Shown here piece by piece: positions 33,513-46,393 of a stretch of 64,000 bases of DNA. This stretch comes from Frondihabitans australicus. Lineage in GTDB: Bacteria; Actinomycetota; Actinomycetes; Actinomycetales; Microbacteriaceae. The stretch is taken from contig NZ_RBKS01000001.1 of the NCBI RefSeq assembly GCF_003634555.1, positions 3,038,001 to 3,102,000 of the forward strand, read 5' to 3'. The stretch's first letter is position 1; each line of letters begins with the position of its first letter. The position numbers were made by a program, and so were the translations under genes. The notes under the pieces were generated by a model. The model was not told the DNA's origin. It searched no databases and saw nothing but the letters and a program-made list of their open reading frames with translations.

Positions 33513-33548
33513 CGCCGTCCTGGCCGTGGGGCGGCCGACAGACTCGAG

Positions 33549-34187
33549 TCAGCCGAGGTTGACCAGCGGGCTCAGGCCCTTCGCCTTCTCGGGGGCGTCC
33601 TCGACGCCCGCCACCGCGAGCCAGTTGCCGATCATGCTGTAGCCGCCCTCGGTGAGCACGGACTCTGGGTGGAACTGGACCCCGTACACCTCGGCGCCGC
33701 GGTGACGCAGCCCCATGATGACGCCGCCGGCCGTACGAGCCGTGATCTCGAGCTCGTCGGGCACGGTGTCGTTCACGACGGCCAGCGAGTGGTATCGAGT
33801 CGCGGTGAACGGCTGCGGCACGTTCCCGTAGAACGCGCTGCCGTCGTGGGTGACCTTCGAGGTCTTGCCGTGCATGAGCTCTTCGGCGTGCGTGACCGTC
33901 GCGCCGAGCGCCTCGGCGATGGCCTGGTGGCCGAGGCAGACGCCCAGGAGCGGCGTGCCCGTCTCGAGGGCGGCGTGCACGACGTCGACCGAGACGCCGG
34001 CCGCCGCGGGCGTGCCGGGGCCGGGCGAGAGCAGCACGCCGTCGTAGTCGGAGATGCGCTTGGCCGCCTGCGCGCCCGGGAACGAGTCGTTGCGCACCAC
34101 GTCGGTCTGGGCGCCGAGCTGCTGGAGGTAGCCGTTGAGGGTGTAGACGAAGCTGTCGTAGTTGTCGATGACGAGGATTCGAGTCAT
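33549..34187 (-). CDS. Anthranilate/aminodeoxychorismate synthase glutamine amidotransferase subunit
   Basis: This 212-residue class I glutamine amidotransferase has the nucleophile Cys84 in GVCLGHQ and the His173-x-Glu175 pair in QFHPE. It hydrolyses glutamine to supply ammonia for anthranilate (TrpG) or 4-amino-4-deoxychorismate (PabA) synthesis. No synthase partner is nearby, so the two cannot be separated. It is convergent with pknB. Confidence 0.9.
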   Translation of the reverse strand: MTRILVIDNYDSFVYTLNGYLQQLGAQTDVVRNDSFPGAQAAKRISDYDGVLLSPGPGTPAAAGVSVDVVHAALETGTPLLGVCLGHQAIAEALGATVTHAEELMHGKTSKVTHDGSAFYGNVPQPFTATRYHSLAVVNDTVPDELEITARTAGGVIMGLRHRGAEVYGVQFHPESVLTEGGYSMIGNWLAVAGVEDAPEKAKGLSPLVNLG

Positions 34188-34230
34188 GAAAGGCTCACTG
34201 TCTGGAGAAGCTGATGGGAAGAAGAAGGGG

Positions 34231-34389
34231 TCAGTTCGAGCCGACGGTGACGTTCGGCTCGACGAACGAGTCGGCGAAGGGGAAGACCCAGGTGACCAGG
34301 GCCCAGGTCACCACTGCCGCCAGGGCGATCAGAATGAGGACTCGAAGCCACCATCGGCCGGGGAGAATCCGCCAGAGCGCTGCGTACAT
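34231..34389 (-). CDS. Small 52-residue single-pass membrane protein
   Basis: A short gene begins 3 bp after the sortase stop, with GAAGGGAG as SD inside the sortase end. The product has a basic, aromatic N-terminus (RILPGRWWLR), one membrane helix (about residues 16-36) and a short acidic outer tail. Its tight coupling to the class E sortase suggests a cooperating role. Small proteins at this position recur in related actinobacteria as far as I recall; no function is assigned. Confidence 0.8.
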   Translation of the reverse strand: MYAALWRILPGRWWLRVLILIALAAVVTWALVTWVFPFADSFVEPNVTVGSN

Positions 34390-34392
34390 GGG

Positions 34393-35160
34393 TCAGGCTC
34401 CCTTCACTTCGGAGGCGATCTCGGCCGGCGGTCCTGCCGACAGCGGCTGCCACGACGTGAAGACGCCGTAGGCGATGATCCGCTCGGCGGCCGAGTACTT
34501 CGGGTTGCAGCTGGTCATCGTGATCAGTCTGTCTTTCGAGTCGGCCGCGGTCAGCTTCGGTGCATCGGGCACCTGCTGCAGCACCTGCACCTGAGTCGGC
34601 TTGACGTACTCGAGGTTGCGGAACGTGTAGGTGTACCAGCCCTGAGCCGTCTGCACGTAGATGTGATCGCCCACGCGCAGGTCGGCGATCGACCCGAAGG
34701 GGGCGCCGTGCGTGGTGCGGTGGCCGGCGACGGCGAAGTTGCCGATCTGACCGGGCATCTGGGTGTCGTCGTAGTGACCGGCGTAGCCCTTGTCGAGCGT
34801 GCCCGAGGTCGTCGTGCCGCCCGCGATCGGCACCTTGTAGGTCGACCCGAATCGCGGCACGTAGAGGACGCCGAAAGTGCCCGTGCCCTTCACCGGCGGA
34901 GTGATCGCCGGGTTCGTGCTGCTGCCTGGCGTCGCGGTGGGGGCCGGAGTCGCGGTGGCCTTCTGCTGCAGCGACCGGCTGATCGACGACGCCTGGTTGC
35001 TGGTCTGGTTCGAGACGACGACGTCGTTGAACCACTGCTGCCAGGCGATGAACATCAGGACCAGAACGCCCATCGTGATGAGCACCTCACCCAGCACGCC
35101 CACCACCGACGTGCCGCGCCCCGCACGCCGGCGCCCCGCGTGCTGGAGCTGGTCTGTCAT
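34393..35160 (-). CDS. Class E sortase
   Basis: This 255-residue membrane transpeptidase has an N-terminal helix (about 22-42) and a Pro/Thr-rich linker. The sortase core contains catalytic His147 (VAGHRTTHG), Cys218 (MTSCNP) and Arg227 (AERII). Class E sortases of actinobacteria anchor proteins with LAXTG-like signals. No canonical substrate lies next to it in the window. The LPVIN-tailed proteins at 1573-6204 are remote candidates only. Confidence 0.92.
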   Translation of the reverse strand: MTDQLQHAGRRRAGRGTSVVGVLGEVLITMGVLVLMFIAWQQWFNDVVVSNQTSNQASSISRSLQQKATATPAPTATPGSSTNPAITPPVKGTGTFGVLYVPRFGSTYKVPIAGGTTTSGTLDKGYAGHYDDTQMPGQIGNFAVAGHRTTHGAPFGSIADLRVGDHIYVQTAQGWYTYTFRNLEYVKPTQVQVLQQVPDAPKLTAADSKDRLITMTSCNPKYSAAERIIAYGVFTSWQPLSAGPPAEIASEVKGA

Positions 35161-35197
35161 GCGTCGATTCTACGGGCGGCCACTGGGCGTCCGTCGA

Positions 35198-35225
35198 TTG
35201 TCCACAGGTGACATACCGGTACACT
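35198..35225 (+). promoter_or_regulatory. crgA promoter overlapping a perfect DnaA box
   Basis: TTGTCC (35198-35203) and TACACT (35220-35225) with a 16-bp spacer form a convincing promoter 8 bp before the crgA start. The -35 is part of TTGTCCACA (35198-35206), the actinobacterial DnaA-box consensus. DnaA binding would compete with RNA polymerase. The leader would be very short. Confidence 0.6.
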
Positions 35226-35232
35226 TCTGGCC

Positions 35233-35484
35233 ATGGCCAAAGACAAGAAGAGCGCGCGCGCTGCGGGCAACGCCGTCAGTGAGTCCGGCTCGACCGGCAC
35301 CCAGCCGAACCCGGTGTGGTTCAAGCCGGTGATGTTCGGCTTCATGCTTCTCGGGCTGGCCTGGATCATCGTGTACTACCTGAGCTCGAGCACCTTCCCG
35401 GTGCCGGCTCTCGGCGCGTGGAACATCCTCGTCGGCTTCGGCATCATGTTCGTCGGCTTCCTCATGACGACGCGCTGGCGCTGA
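35233..35484 (+). CDS. crgA: Cell division protein CrgA
   Basis: This 83-residue protein has a basic N-terminus (MAKDKKSARAAGN), two membrane helices (about residues 37-52 and 60-77) and the conserved NPVWFKPVM motif. CrgA binds FtsZ and FtsI-type partners and restrains septum formation. Its place near pbpA/rodA/pknAB is the usual actinobacterial arrangement. Confidence 0.95.
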   Translation: MAKDKKSARAAGNAVSESGSTGTQPNPVWFKPVMFGFMLLGLAWIIVYYLSSSTFPVPALGAWNILVGFGIMFVGFLMTTRWR

Positions 35485-35533
35485 TTCACTGGAGCGAAGG
35501 TCCACCATGAGGCACTGAGTTACACGGGTGTAA

Positions 35534-35593
35534 TTATCCCCACTGTTAATAGACCTGTGGATAACTCTCGAAGTTATCCCCACACTGTCCACA
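35534..35593. promoter_or_regulatory. Cluster of four DnaA-box-like sites after crgA
   Basis: Within 60 bp lie TTATCCCCA (35534-35542), a perfect TTATCCACA on the minus strand (35556-35564), TTATCCCCA (35574-35582) and CTGTCCACA (35585-35593). The surrounding DNA is AT-rich for this genome. It is not next to dnaA (about 12 kb away), so it may be a titration or regulatory cluster. Confidence 0.6.
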
Positions 35594-35634
35594 GTTCTTA
35601 ATAACTCGGGTCTCTGTAGCTCGGGCCTCCACGT

Positions 35635-35673
35635 ACGACGAAGCCCCCGTTCTCGGAACGGGGGCTTCGTCGT
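35635..35673. terminator. Bidirectional terminator between crgA and the rhomboid gene
   Basis: A perfect 18-bp stem (35635-35652 with 35656-35673, AAGCCCCCGTTC core) encloses a TCG loop between convergent genes. Confidence 0.9.
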
Positions 35674-35728
35674 GAGGTGAGCGCGGGCTCCTGCGCCGTC
35701 GGATTCGTGGAGCTTGGGGATTCGCGGG

Positions 35729-36589
35729 CTACAGGAGGCCGGCGAGCTGCGCCGATCGCAGCAGGATGATCGCGAGAAGCACCACGGCGACCGCGACCGT
35801 CGCGCCGATCTGCTGCGGCCTCTGCGAGCGGTTCTGCAGGCGCATGAAGATCCAGCCCACGAGCCCCCCGATGAGGACGGCGCCGACATAGGCGGTCCAC
35901 GGCGTGCCGACGACGAGGCCGATCACGACGTTGAGCGCCACGATCACCAGGATCTGCACGGCCTGATTACCCAGATGCCGCTGGATCATGTAGAACGCGC
36001 CGAAGAGCCCGAAGACCGCGGCCGTGCCGCCGAGGAGGACGCTGCTGCCCGGCTGCACCAGCGTGACGGCCGCCTCGGCGCCGAGTCCGCCGACGAGGTA
36101 GAGCGCCGCGTAGCGGATCGAGCCGATCTGCCGCTCGATCATGCCGCCGAAGAAGTACAGCATGTACCCGTTGAAGGCCAGCTGCAGGATCGAAGTGAGG
36201 CCGTTGTAGACGAACAGCCCGGTGATGATCCGCCAGGGCTCGATCGTCGCGTACGGCCCGATGTAGGCCAGCCGCGACGGAGCGCCGGGGACGAGGCCCA
36301 CCAGGAACCCGAGGGCGAGCAGCCCCATCAGCACGTAGGTGGCGATGGGGCCGCCCGAGCGCGCCAGGCTGTTCATCCGCGTGACGACCTGCGGCTTCAC
36401 CCGGGGGGCGTTGGCCCGCTGCTCGCGCATGCACTCGGGGCAGAGCACGCCGACGGCCCCCGGTGTCTGGCACTGGGGGCAGATCGTGCGACCGCACCGC
36501 TGGCAGAGCACGAAGCTCTGGCGGTCGGGGTGCCGGTAGCAGTAGTTGTCGGCGTTGCGTGGTGCGTAGGTCACGGAGGGGTCAGGCAC
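35729..36589 (-). CDS. Rhomboid-family membrane protein, probably inactive
   Basis: This 286-residue protein has an N-terminal zinc-ribbon-like part with Cys/His pairs (CYRH, CQRC, CPQC, CPEC) and six or more membrane helices. Signature positions of active rhomboids are changed. Gln136 stands for His in H-L-x-F-N, Thr189 for the catalytic Ser in GxSGxxxG, and Tyr234 for the catalytic His in W-x-A-H-L-G. Each is one base from the active codon. Fold residues around them are kept. It may bind rather than cleave membrane proteins. It overlaps the cyclophilin gene by 8 bp. Confidence 0.88.
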   Translation of the reverse strand: MPDPSVTYAPRNADNYCYRHPDRQSFVLCQRCGRTICPQCQTPGAVGVLCPECMREQRANAPRVKPQVVTRMNSLARSGGPIATYVLMGLLALGFLVGLVPGAPSRLAYIGPYATIEPWRIITGLFVYNGLTSILQLAFNGYMLYFFGGMIERQIGSIRYAALYLVGGLGAEAAVTLVQPGSSVLLGGTAAVFGLFGAFYMIQRHLGNQAVQILVIVALNVVIGLVVGTPWTAYVGAVLIGGLVGWIFMRLQNRSQRPQQIGATVAVAVVLLAIILLRSAQLAGLL

Positions 36590-37127
36590 CGACCTCGTCG
36601 ATGGTGATGCTCTCGATCACGACGTCGTCGAGGGGCTTGTCGCGACCGTCGGTCGGGACGGCCTGGATCGCGTCGACGACCTTCTTCGACTCGTCGTCCG
36701 CGACGACACCGAAGATGGTGTGCTTGCCCTGCAGCCACGGGGTCGGAACCGTCGTGATGAAGAACTGCGAGCCGTTGGTGCCGCGGCCGCCGCGCGTGCC
36801 GGCGTTGGCCATGGCGAGGATGTAGGGCTCGGCGAACGTGAGCTCGGGGTGGATCTCGTCGTCGAAGTTGTACCCCGGGCCGCCGACGCCCTGGCCGAGC
36901 GGGTCGCCGCCCTGGATCATGAAGTCGGGGATGATGCGGTGGAAGATGACGCCGTCGTAGAGCTTGTCGGTCGACTTCGCCCCCGTGGCCGGGTGGGTCC
37001 ACTCGATGGTGCCGGTGGCGAGTCCGGTGAAGTTGGCGACGGTCTTCGGTGCGTGGTTGCCGAACAGGTTCACCGTGATGGTGCCCTTGTTCGTGGCGAT
37101 CGTGGCGACAGCGGTGTGCGTTGACAT
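36582..37127 (-). CDS. ppiA: Peptidyl-prolyl cis-trans isomerase, cyclophilin type
   Basis: This 181-residue cytosolic cyclophilin has the catalytic Arg in [15 protein letters not shown], plus [10 protein letters not shown] and the Trp-containing [10 protein letters not shown]. It accelerates prolyl isomerisation during folding. It has no signal peptide. It is the first gene of a unit with the rhomboid gene. Confidence 0.94.
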   Translation of the reverse strand: MSTHTAVATIATNKGTITVNLFGNHAPKTVANFTGLATGTIEWTHPATGAKSTDKLYDGVIFHRIIPDFMIQGGDPLGQGVGGPGYNFDDEIHPELTFAEPYILAMANAGTRGGRGTNGSQFFITTVPTPWLQGKHTIFGVVADDESKKVVDAIQAVPTDGRDKPLDDVVIESITIDEVGA

Positions 37128-37249
37128 GTCAGCAATTCTTTCACAGCGCAGGGCGTATTCAGTCTCCCCTCAGACACCATCCTGTGACCTGCCAGGAGGG
37201 CGCGTGCCAGGATGGGTGAACGCCGCGACCACCACTGTGAGGAGACCCG

Positions 37250-37894
37250 ATGGCTACGATCAGCAAGCAACGCGCTCGCGAGTTCGACAAGCTCAAGAAC
37301 CAAGCGTCAGACGTCTGGGGCGAGCAGAAGGAGGCTCTGGGCAGCGCGGGTCACTTCTGGCACGACGTCGGCGTGGAGGCGGCCTCGGTCGCCGTCAACG
37401 ACGTGGCGCCGCGAGTGAAGGCGGCGTTCGAGAACCAGGTCAAGCCAGCGGTCGCCACCGGTGTGTCGACAGCCAACGCGGCGGCCTCGTATGGAAAGGA
37501 CCGCCTCGTGAACGATGTCGCACCCGTGGTCGCCGACAGGGTCAAGTCGACCGGTCTCGGTGACGCCGTCTCGGAGGCTCTCTCCGATGCCAATGTGCAG
37601 TCGGTGATCTCCGACGCGAAGAAGACCGGCAAGAAGCTCTCCAAGAAGGCGAAGCGCAAGGCGCTGAAGAAGGCCGCCAAGGCTGCCGCGAAGCACCCGC
37701 GCGGTGCGATCAAGGTCGCCAAGGTCGTGCGCGACGTGAAGAAGAGCCAGAAGAAGGGCATCTCCGGCGGCGGTGTGTTCCTCATCATCCTGGGCGCCAT
37801 CGCACTCGGCGCCGTCGTCTTCGCGGCGGTTCAGACGCTGCGTGCCGACGACGAGCTCTGGGTCGCCGACGACAACGACTCCCCCACGAACTGA
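37250..37894 (+). CDS. Conserved hypothetical protein with Lys/Ala-rich region and C-terminal membrane helix
   Basis: This 214-residue protein has amphipathic Ala-rich helices. A strongly basic stretch (about residues 124-170; KKLSKKAKRKALKKAAKAAAKH) could bind nucleic acid or acidic lipid. A membrane helix lies at about 176-198, with an acidic tail (DDELWVADDND). The start follows GAGGAGACCCG. Seen near gyrA in related bacteria, as far as I recall; function unknown. Confidence 0.8.
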   Translation: MATISKQRAREFDKLKNQASDVWGEQKEALGSAGHFWHDVGVEAASVAVNDVAPRVKAAFENQVKPAVATGVSTANAAASYGKDRLVNDVAPVVADRVKSTGLGDAVSEALSDANVQSVISDAKKTGKKLSKKAKRKALKKAAKAAAKHPRGAIKVAKVVRDVKKSQKKGISGGGVFLIILGAIALGAVVFAAVQTLRADDELWVADDNDSPTN

Positions 37895-37915
37895 CCCCAG
37901 GTCGCAGGAGCCCCC

Positions 37916-37949
37916 GAAAGCCCGTCGAGCCCTCGCTCGGCGGGCTTTC
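37916..37949 (+). terminator. Intrinsic terminator
   Basis: GAAAGCCCG (37916-37924) pairs with CGGGCTTTC (37941-37949), with an inner CGAGC/GCTCG extension, 22 bp after the upstream stop. Confidence 0.85.
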
Positions 37950-37965
37950 CCCGTCCCCCCGGGCG

Positions 37966-38059
37966 CGGCGAAGCCGTCGCCATGCCGCCGGCAGGCGGCC
38001 AGAAAAGCAGAGCGCCCCAGCGCCGGCGAAGCCGGTCGCGCGCCGCCGGCAGGCGGCCA
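37966..38059. repeat. Two imperfect 36-bp direct repeats
   Basis: Units 37966-38001 and 38024-38059 share CGGCGAAGCCG at one end and GCCGCCGGCAGGCGGCCA at the other (30 of 36 positions). Each contains GCCGCCGGCAGGCGGC, able to form a hairpin. They lie between the terminator and tRNA-Ala. A short interspersed element is likely; two copies are not enough for a CRISPR array. Confidence 0.6.
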
Positions 38060-38108
38060 AACAGGCACAAGAGCCGGTGGGAGGGCGACCGAAGGCCGCC
38101 CGAACATG

Positions 38109-38181
38109 TGGAGCCTAGGAGAATCGAACTCCTGACATCCTGCTTGCAAAGCAGGCGCTCTACCAACTGAGCTAAGGCCCC
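38109..38181 (-). tRNA. tRNA-Ala (anticodon TGC)
   Basis: This 73-nt tRNA has acceptor arms GGGGCCT/AGGCTCC and anticodon arm CCTGC-TTTGCAA-GCAGG (TGC). D and T arms are standard. The discriminator is A and CCA is not encoded. Confidence 0.97.
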
Positions 38182-38219
38182 GTTGCAGCGAGTGCTGCGG
38201 GTGTGGGATGGAATTGTGG

Positions 38220-38293
38220 TGGGGCTACTAGGACTTGAACCTAGGACCTCTTCGTTATCAGCGAAGCGCTCTAACCGCCTGAGCTATAGCCCC
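38220..38293 (-). tRNA. tRNA-Ile (anticodon GAT)
   Basis: This 74-nt tRNA has acceptor arms GGGGCTA/TAGCCCC and anticodon arm CTTCG-CTGATAA-CGAAG (GAT). It lies 38 bp upstream of tRNA-Ala on the same strand; the pair downstream of gyrA is typical of actinobacteria. Confidence 0.97.
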
Positions 38294-38367
38294 CTGGGCC
38301 GGATAAGACAGTACCCTATGGCACCCCGATTCTCCGAATCGGAGCCGGGCACCTCTGCTCCTGTGAC

Positions 38368-38771
38368 CTAGTTGTTGGTGAAGCCGACGAGGAGACCGCC
38401 GGTGATCCGCACGCTGAGGTTGTAGAGCACCGCGGCGATGGCGCCGAGGACGATGCCGATGATCACGTTGAGGACGGCCACGACCACGGCGAACAGCATG
38501 ACCTGGCCGATGGACAGGGTGTCTTGAAGCGTGAACTTCGAGTCGCCGAGGATCTCCTGGAGGAGGGAGTCGACGGTCGAGAAGATGCCGAGGCGTTCGA
38601 GGATCACGTAGACCAGGAACGTGGCGACCACGGTGATGATGCCGAGCGCGACGGAGATGAGGAACGAGAGCTTCACGGCCGACCAGAAGTCGACGTAGAC
38701 GAGCTTGAGTCGGACCTGCTTCGTGCCGACGGGCCTCTTGGCTTTCGACTGCAGTTTCTCGGCGACGCTGG

Positions 38772-38775
<4 letters not shown>
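38368..38775 (-). CDS. DUF3566 family membrane protein
   Basis: This 135-residue protein has a basic N-terminus, a membrane helix (about residues 32-58), a middle amphipathic segment and a second hydrophobic stretch (about 88-125). DUF3566 proteins commonly follow gyrA in actinobacteria (the Rv0007 position). Its ATG overlaps the gyrA stop. Function unresolved; a role near the divisome is suggested for relatives. Confidence 0.88.
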
Positions 38776-41447
<2,672 letters not shown>

Positions 41448-41527
41448 GGTGGGATTTCTTTCGGTAGCCGGCCCCGTGCATCCTGCGCGAAGCCATCACG
41501 ATCAGCCCAGTGAGGGCCGCCCGCGGA

Positions 41528-43687
<2,160 letters not shown>

Positions 43688-43728
43688 TCAGAGGCGTTTT
43701 CAGCGGCCGGGTGACCTGTTGACCCCTC

Positions 43729-44229
43729 TCAGCCGTAGGTATCGCGAGGACCACGCCCTGGAACCGATCTGGGGCCGCTTTTCCAGCTCGGGGCGTTGGG
43801 TGCCAGAAAACGGATCGACTCGATGCCGGCCTCCGGGTACCTCTCGATGATCGATGTGGTGATCTGCGAGCGCATGATCCGGAGCTGCGTGGCCCACGCC
43901 GTCGAGTCGCACTGCACGGTCAGCGTGCCGTCCTCCACACCCACCGGAGTCGAGTGCCCGGCGAGCTCGTCGCCCACCATTCCCGGCCACGCCTCCATCA
44001 GATCCGACTGCGCGAGAGTCGAGTTCCACCCGAGCTCGGTCGTCACGCCGAGGATCACGTCCGCCAGCCCCTTCGGGTCGCGCCCCGAGCCGAAGGGCTT
44101 GCTCTCCGAAGTCGACCGGACGAGGCGACGTCGCCCGTCGCGAGATCGGGTCGCAGGATCGCCGAACACCCTGCGCAGCCTGAGGTACACCCGCTGCGAC
44201 TCGGTCTCCGGCTCGCGTTCCTCGCTCAC
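43729..44229 (-). CDS. dciA: DciA family replicative helicase loader (DUF721)
   Basis: This 166-residue protein has a charged N-terminus and the DUF721 core (LGWNSTLAQSDLMEAWPGMVGDELAGHS, LTVQCDSTAWATQLR, IIERYPEAGIESIRF). DciA loads the DnaB helicase in bacteria lacking DnaC. It starts at a GTG that overlaps the recF stop. Confidence 0.92.
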   Translation of the reverse strand: MSEEREPETESQRVYLRLRRVFGDPATRSRDGRRRLVRSTSESKPFGSGRDPKGLADVILGVTTELGWNSTLAQSDLMEAWPGMVGDELAGHSTPVGVEDGTLTVQCDSTAWATQLRIMRSQITTSIIERYPEAGIESIRFLAPNAPSWKSGPRSVPGRGPRDTYG

Positions 44230-45395
44230 TCCGACTCCCCCTCGACGATCGTGCCCTGCGAGATCCGCACGGTGTGGGCGGCGAGCCGTTCGGGGACGTC
44301 CTCCTCGACTGCCGCGGTGATGAGGACCTGCTCGTAGTCGGCGACCGCGTCGGCGAGGCGCTCTCGCCGGGTCCGGTCGAGCTCGGCGAACACGTCGTCG
44401 AGCACGATCACCGGGTCGCCCGTCGAGGAATCGGTGCGGAGGACCGCGGCCGATCCGAGCTTGAGGGCGAGGGCGAACGACCACGACTCGCCGTGGCTGG
44501 CGTATCCGCGGGCGGGCAGGCCGTTCAGGGAGAGGAAGAGGTCGTCGCGGTGGGGGCCCACGAGGGTGATGCCTCTCTCCAGCTCTTTCGGGCGGACCCG
44601 GGCCAGCGCCTCGCGGAAGAGAGGGGCGATGTCGGCTGAAGCCGTCGGCTCCTGCGCGCCCTGCTCGTCGGAGGCGTCGTCGATGTCAGCGCCGGAGCCC
44701 CGGATGCTCAGCACGGTAGCCAGCTCAGCCGCGTGATCGTCGCCCGCCACCGCCGCGTACGAATCGCGGACCCGGGGTCGCAGAGCCTCCACGAGGATGT
44801 CGCGAGACGAGATGATCTCGGAGCCGAGGGCGACGAGGCGGTCGTCCCAGATGTCGAGGGTGCTCAGCTTGTCGGCCGGCACGCGGGAGGCTCGAGCCGA
44901 CTTCAGCAGCGTGTTGCGCTGGCGGAGCACGCGGTCGTAGTCGCTGAGGACGCCGGCCAGCCGGGGATTGCGCGCGACGAGGAGCTCGTCGAGGAACCGT
45001 CGGCGGCCGCCGGGCTCGCCGCGGACGAGTGAGAGGTCTTCGGGGGCGAAGAGCACGCTCGAGAAGTAGCGCGGCAGCTCGCGCGGCTTGATCGCGCCGC
45101 GGTTGATCTGGGCTCGGTTCGGGCTCGACCTGTTGATCTGGACCTCGGCCAGGAGCTCGCGATCGTTGCTCTCCAGTCGTGCGCGCACGATCGCCGAGTC
45201 TTGACCCTGCCGGATCAGAGCCGCGTCGGAGCTGACCCGGTGCGACCCGAGGGTAGCCAGGTACCCGAGAGACTCGACGAGATTCGTCTTGCCCTGGCCG
45301 TTGCGACCGACGAACAGGTTGGGCCCGCGAGCGAGAGACACCTCGGCCGACCGGTAGTTGCGGAAGTCGGTCAGGCTCAGATGGAGTACGCGCAC
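44226..45395 (-). CDS. recF: DNA replication and repair protein RecF
   Basis: This 389-residue SMC-like ATPase has Walker A GRNGQGKTN (about residues 30-38), a LVRGEPGGRRRFLDELL signature region and Walker B VIVLDDVFAELD. It supports recombinational repair at gapped DNA with RecO/RecR. It overlaps dciA. Confidence 0.96.
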   Translation of the reverse strand: MRVLHLSLTDFRNYRSAEVSLARGPNLFVGRNGQGKTNLVESLGYLATLGSHRVSSDAALIRQGQDSAIVRARLESNDRELLAEVQINRSSPNRAQINRGAIKPRELPRYFSSVLFAPEDLSLVRGEPGGRRRFLDELLVARNPRLAGVLSDYDRVLRQRNTLLKSARASRVPADKLSTLDIWDDRLVALGSEIISSRDILVEALRPRVRDSYAAVAGDDHAAELATVLSIRGSGADIDDASDEQGAQEPTASADIAPLFREALARVRPKELERGITLVGPHRDDLFLSLNGLPARGYASHGESWSFALALKLGSAAVLRTDSSTGDPVIVLDDVFAELDRTRRERLADAVADYEQVLITAAVEEDVPERLAAHTVRISQGTIVEGESE

Positions 45396-45439
45396 GCGGG
45401 CCCTTACGGGTTCTCGGCCTTGTGGCCTGTCGTCGAAGG

Positions 45440-46330
45440 CTAGTCGGCCTTCTTGACGGCGTGGCCGCCGAACTGGTTGCGGAGCGCCGCGACGGCCTTC
45501 ATGGTCGGCGAGCCGTCGCCCTGACGCGACACGAAGCGGGCGAAGATCGACGCCGAGATGGCGGGCATCGGAACGGCGTTGTCGATGGCCTCCTCGAGGG
45601 TCCAGCGACCCTCACCGGAATCTTCGACGTAGCCCGAGATCTCCTCGAACGACGGGTCCTGTTCGAGGCCGAGGACGAGGAGCTCGAGGAGCCACGAGCG
45701 CACGACGGTGCCGCGCTGCCACGCCTTGAACGTGCCGGTGACGTCCTTGATGAGGTCCTTCTTGGTCTCGAGGAGCTCGAAGCCCTCGCCGTAGGCCTGC
45801 ATGATGGCGTACTCGATGCCGTTGTGGACCATCTTGGCGTAGTGGCCGGCGCCGGTCGGGCCGACGTGCACGAAGCCCTCCTCGCGCGGGCCCTCGGGGC
45901 GGAGCGCGTCGAAGATCGGCATGGCGTACTCGATGTCCTCGTCGGAGCCGCCGACCATGAGGCCGTAGCCGTTCTGGAGGCCCCAGACGCCGCCCGAGAC
46001 GCCGGCGTCGACGTACTTGATGCCCTTGGGCTCGAGCAGCTTCTCGTTGTCGAAGTCGCTGGTGAACTTCGAGTTGCCGCCGTCGATGATCATGTCGCCC
46101 TCGTCGAGGGCCTCCGACAGCTCCTTCACGACGCCGGCCGTGATCGGGCCGGAGGGGACCATGACCCAGACGATGCGCGGCGCCGGCAGAGCGGCCGCGA
46201 GGTCTTTCAGCGAGGCGACGTCGGAGACGGCGGGGTTGTTGTCGTACCCGGTCACCTCGATGTCGTGCTCGCGCAGACGCGCGCGCATGTTGTTGCCCAT
46301 TTTGCCGAGACCGACGAGGCCGATGTGCAT
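45440..46330 (-). CDS. gnd: 6-phosphogluconate dehydrogenase, short decarboxylating type
   Basis: This 296-residue protein has an N-terminal Rossmann motif GLGKMGNNM, DGGNSKF and KMVHNGIEY with the catalytic Lys. It is the short, GndA-like form that oxidises 6-phosphogluconate to ribulose 5-phosphate and CO2. The position between dnaN and recF is a common actinobacterial insertion. Confidence 0.94.
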   Translation of the reverse strand: MHIGLVGLGKMGNNMRARLREHDIEVTGYDNNPAVSDVASLKDLAAALPAPRIVWVMVPSGPITAGVVKELSEALDEGDMIIDGGNSKFTSDFDNEKLLEPKGIKYVDAGVSGGVWGLQNGYGLMVGGSDEDIEYAMPIFDALRPEGPREEGFVHVGPTGAGHYAKMVHNGIEYAIMQAYGEGFELLETKKDLIKDVTGTFKAWQRGTVVRSWLLELLVLGLEQDPSFEEISGYVEDSGEGRWTLEEAIDNAVPMPAISASIFARFVSRQGDGSPTMKAVAALRNQFGGHAVKKAD

Positions 46331-46393
46331 GAGATTCCTTTGTTCAGTGAGCGCGCGTCAGAGGTCGGGGCGCACGTTCGTCGGGGTGCGCGA

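Noticed and set aside
37966-38059. CRISPR array
   Set aside because: Only two imperfect repeats, a single 22-bp gap between them and no cas genes in the window.
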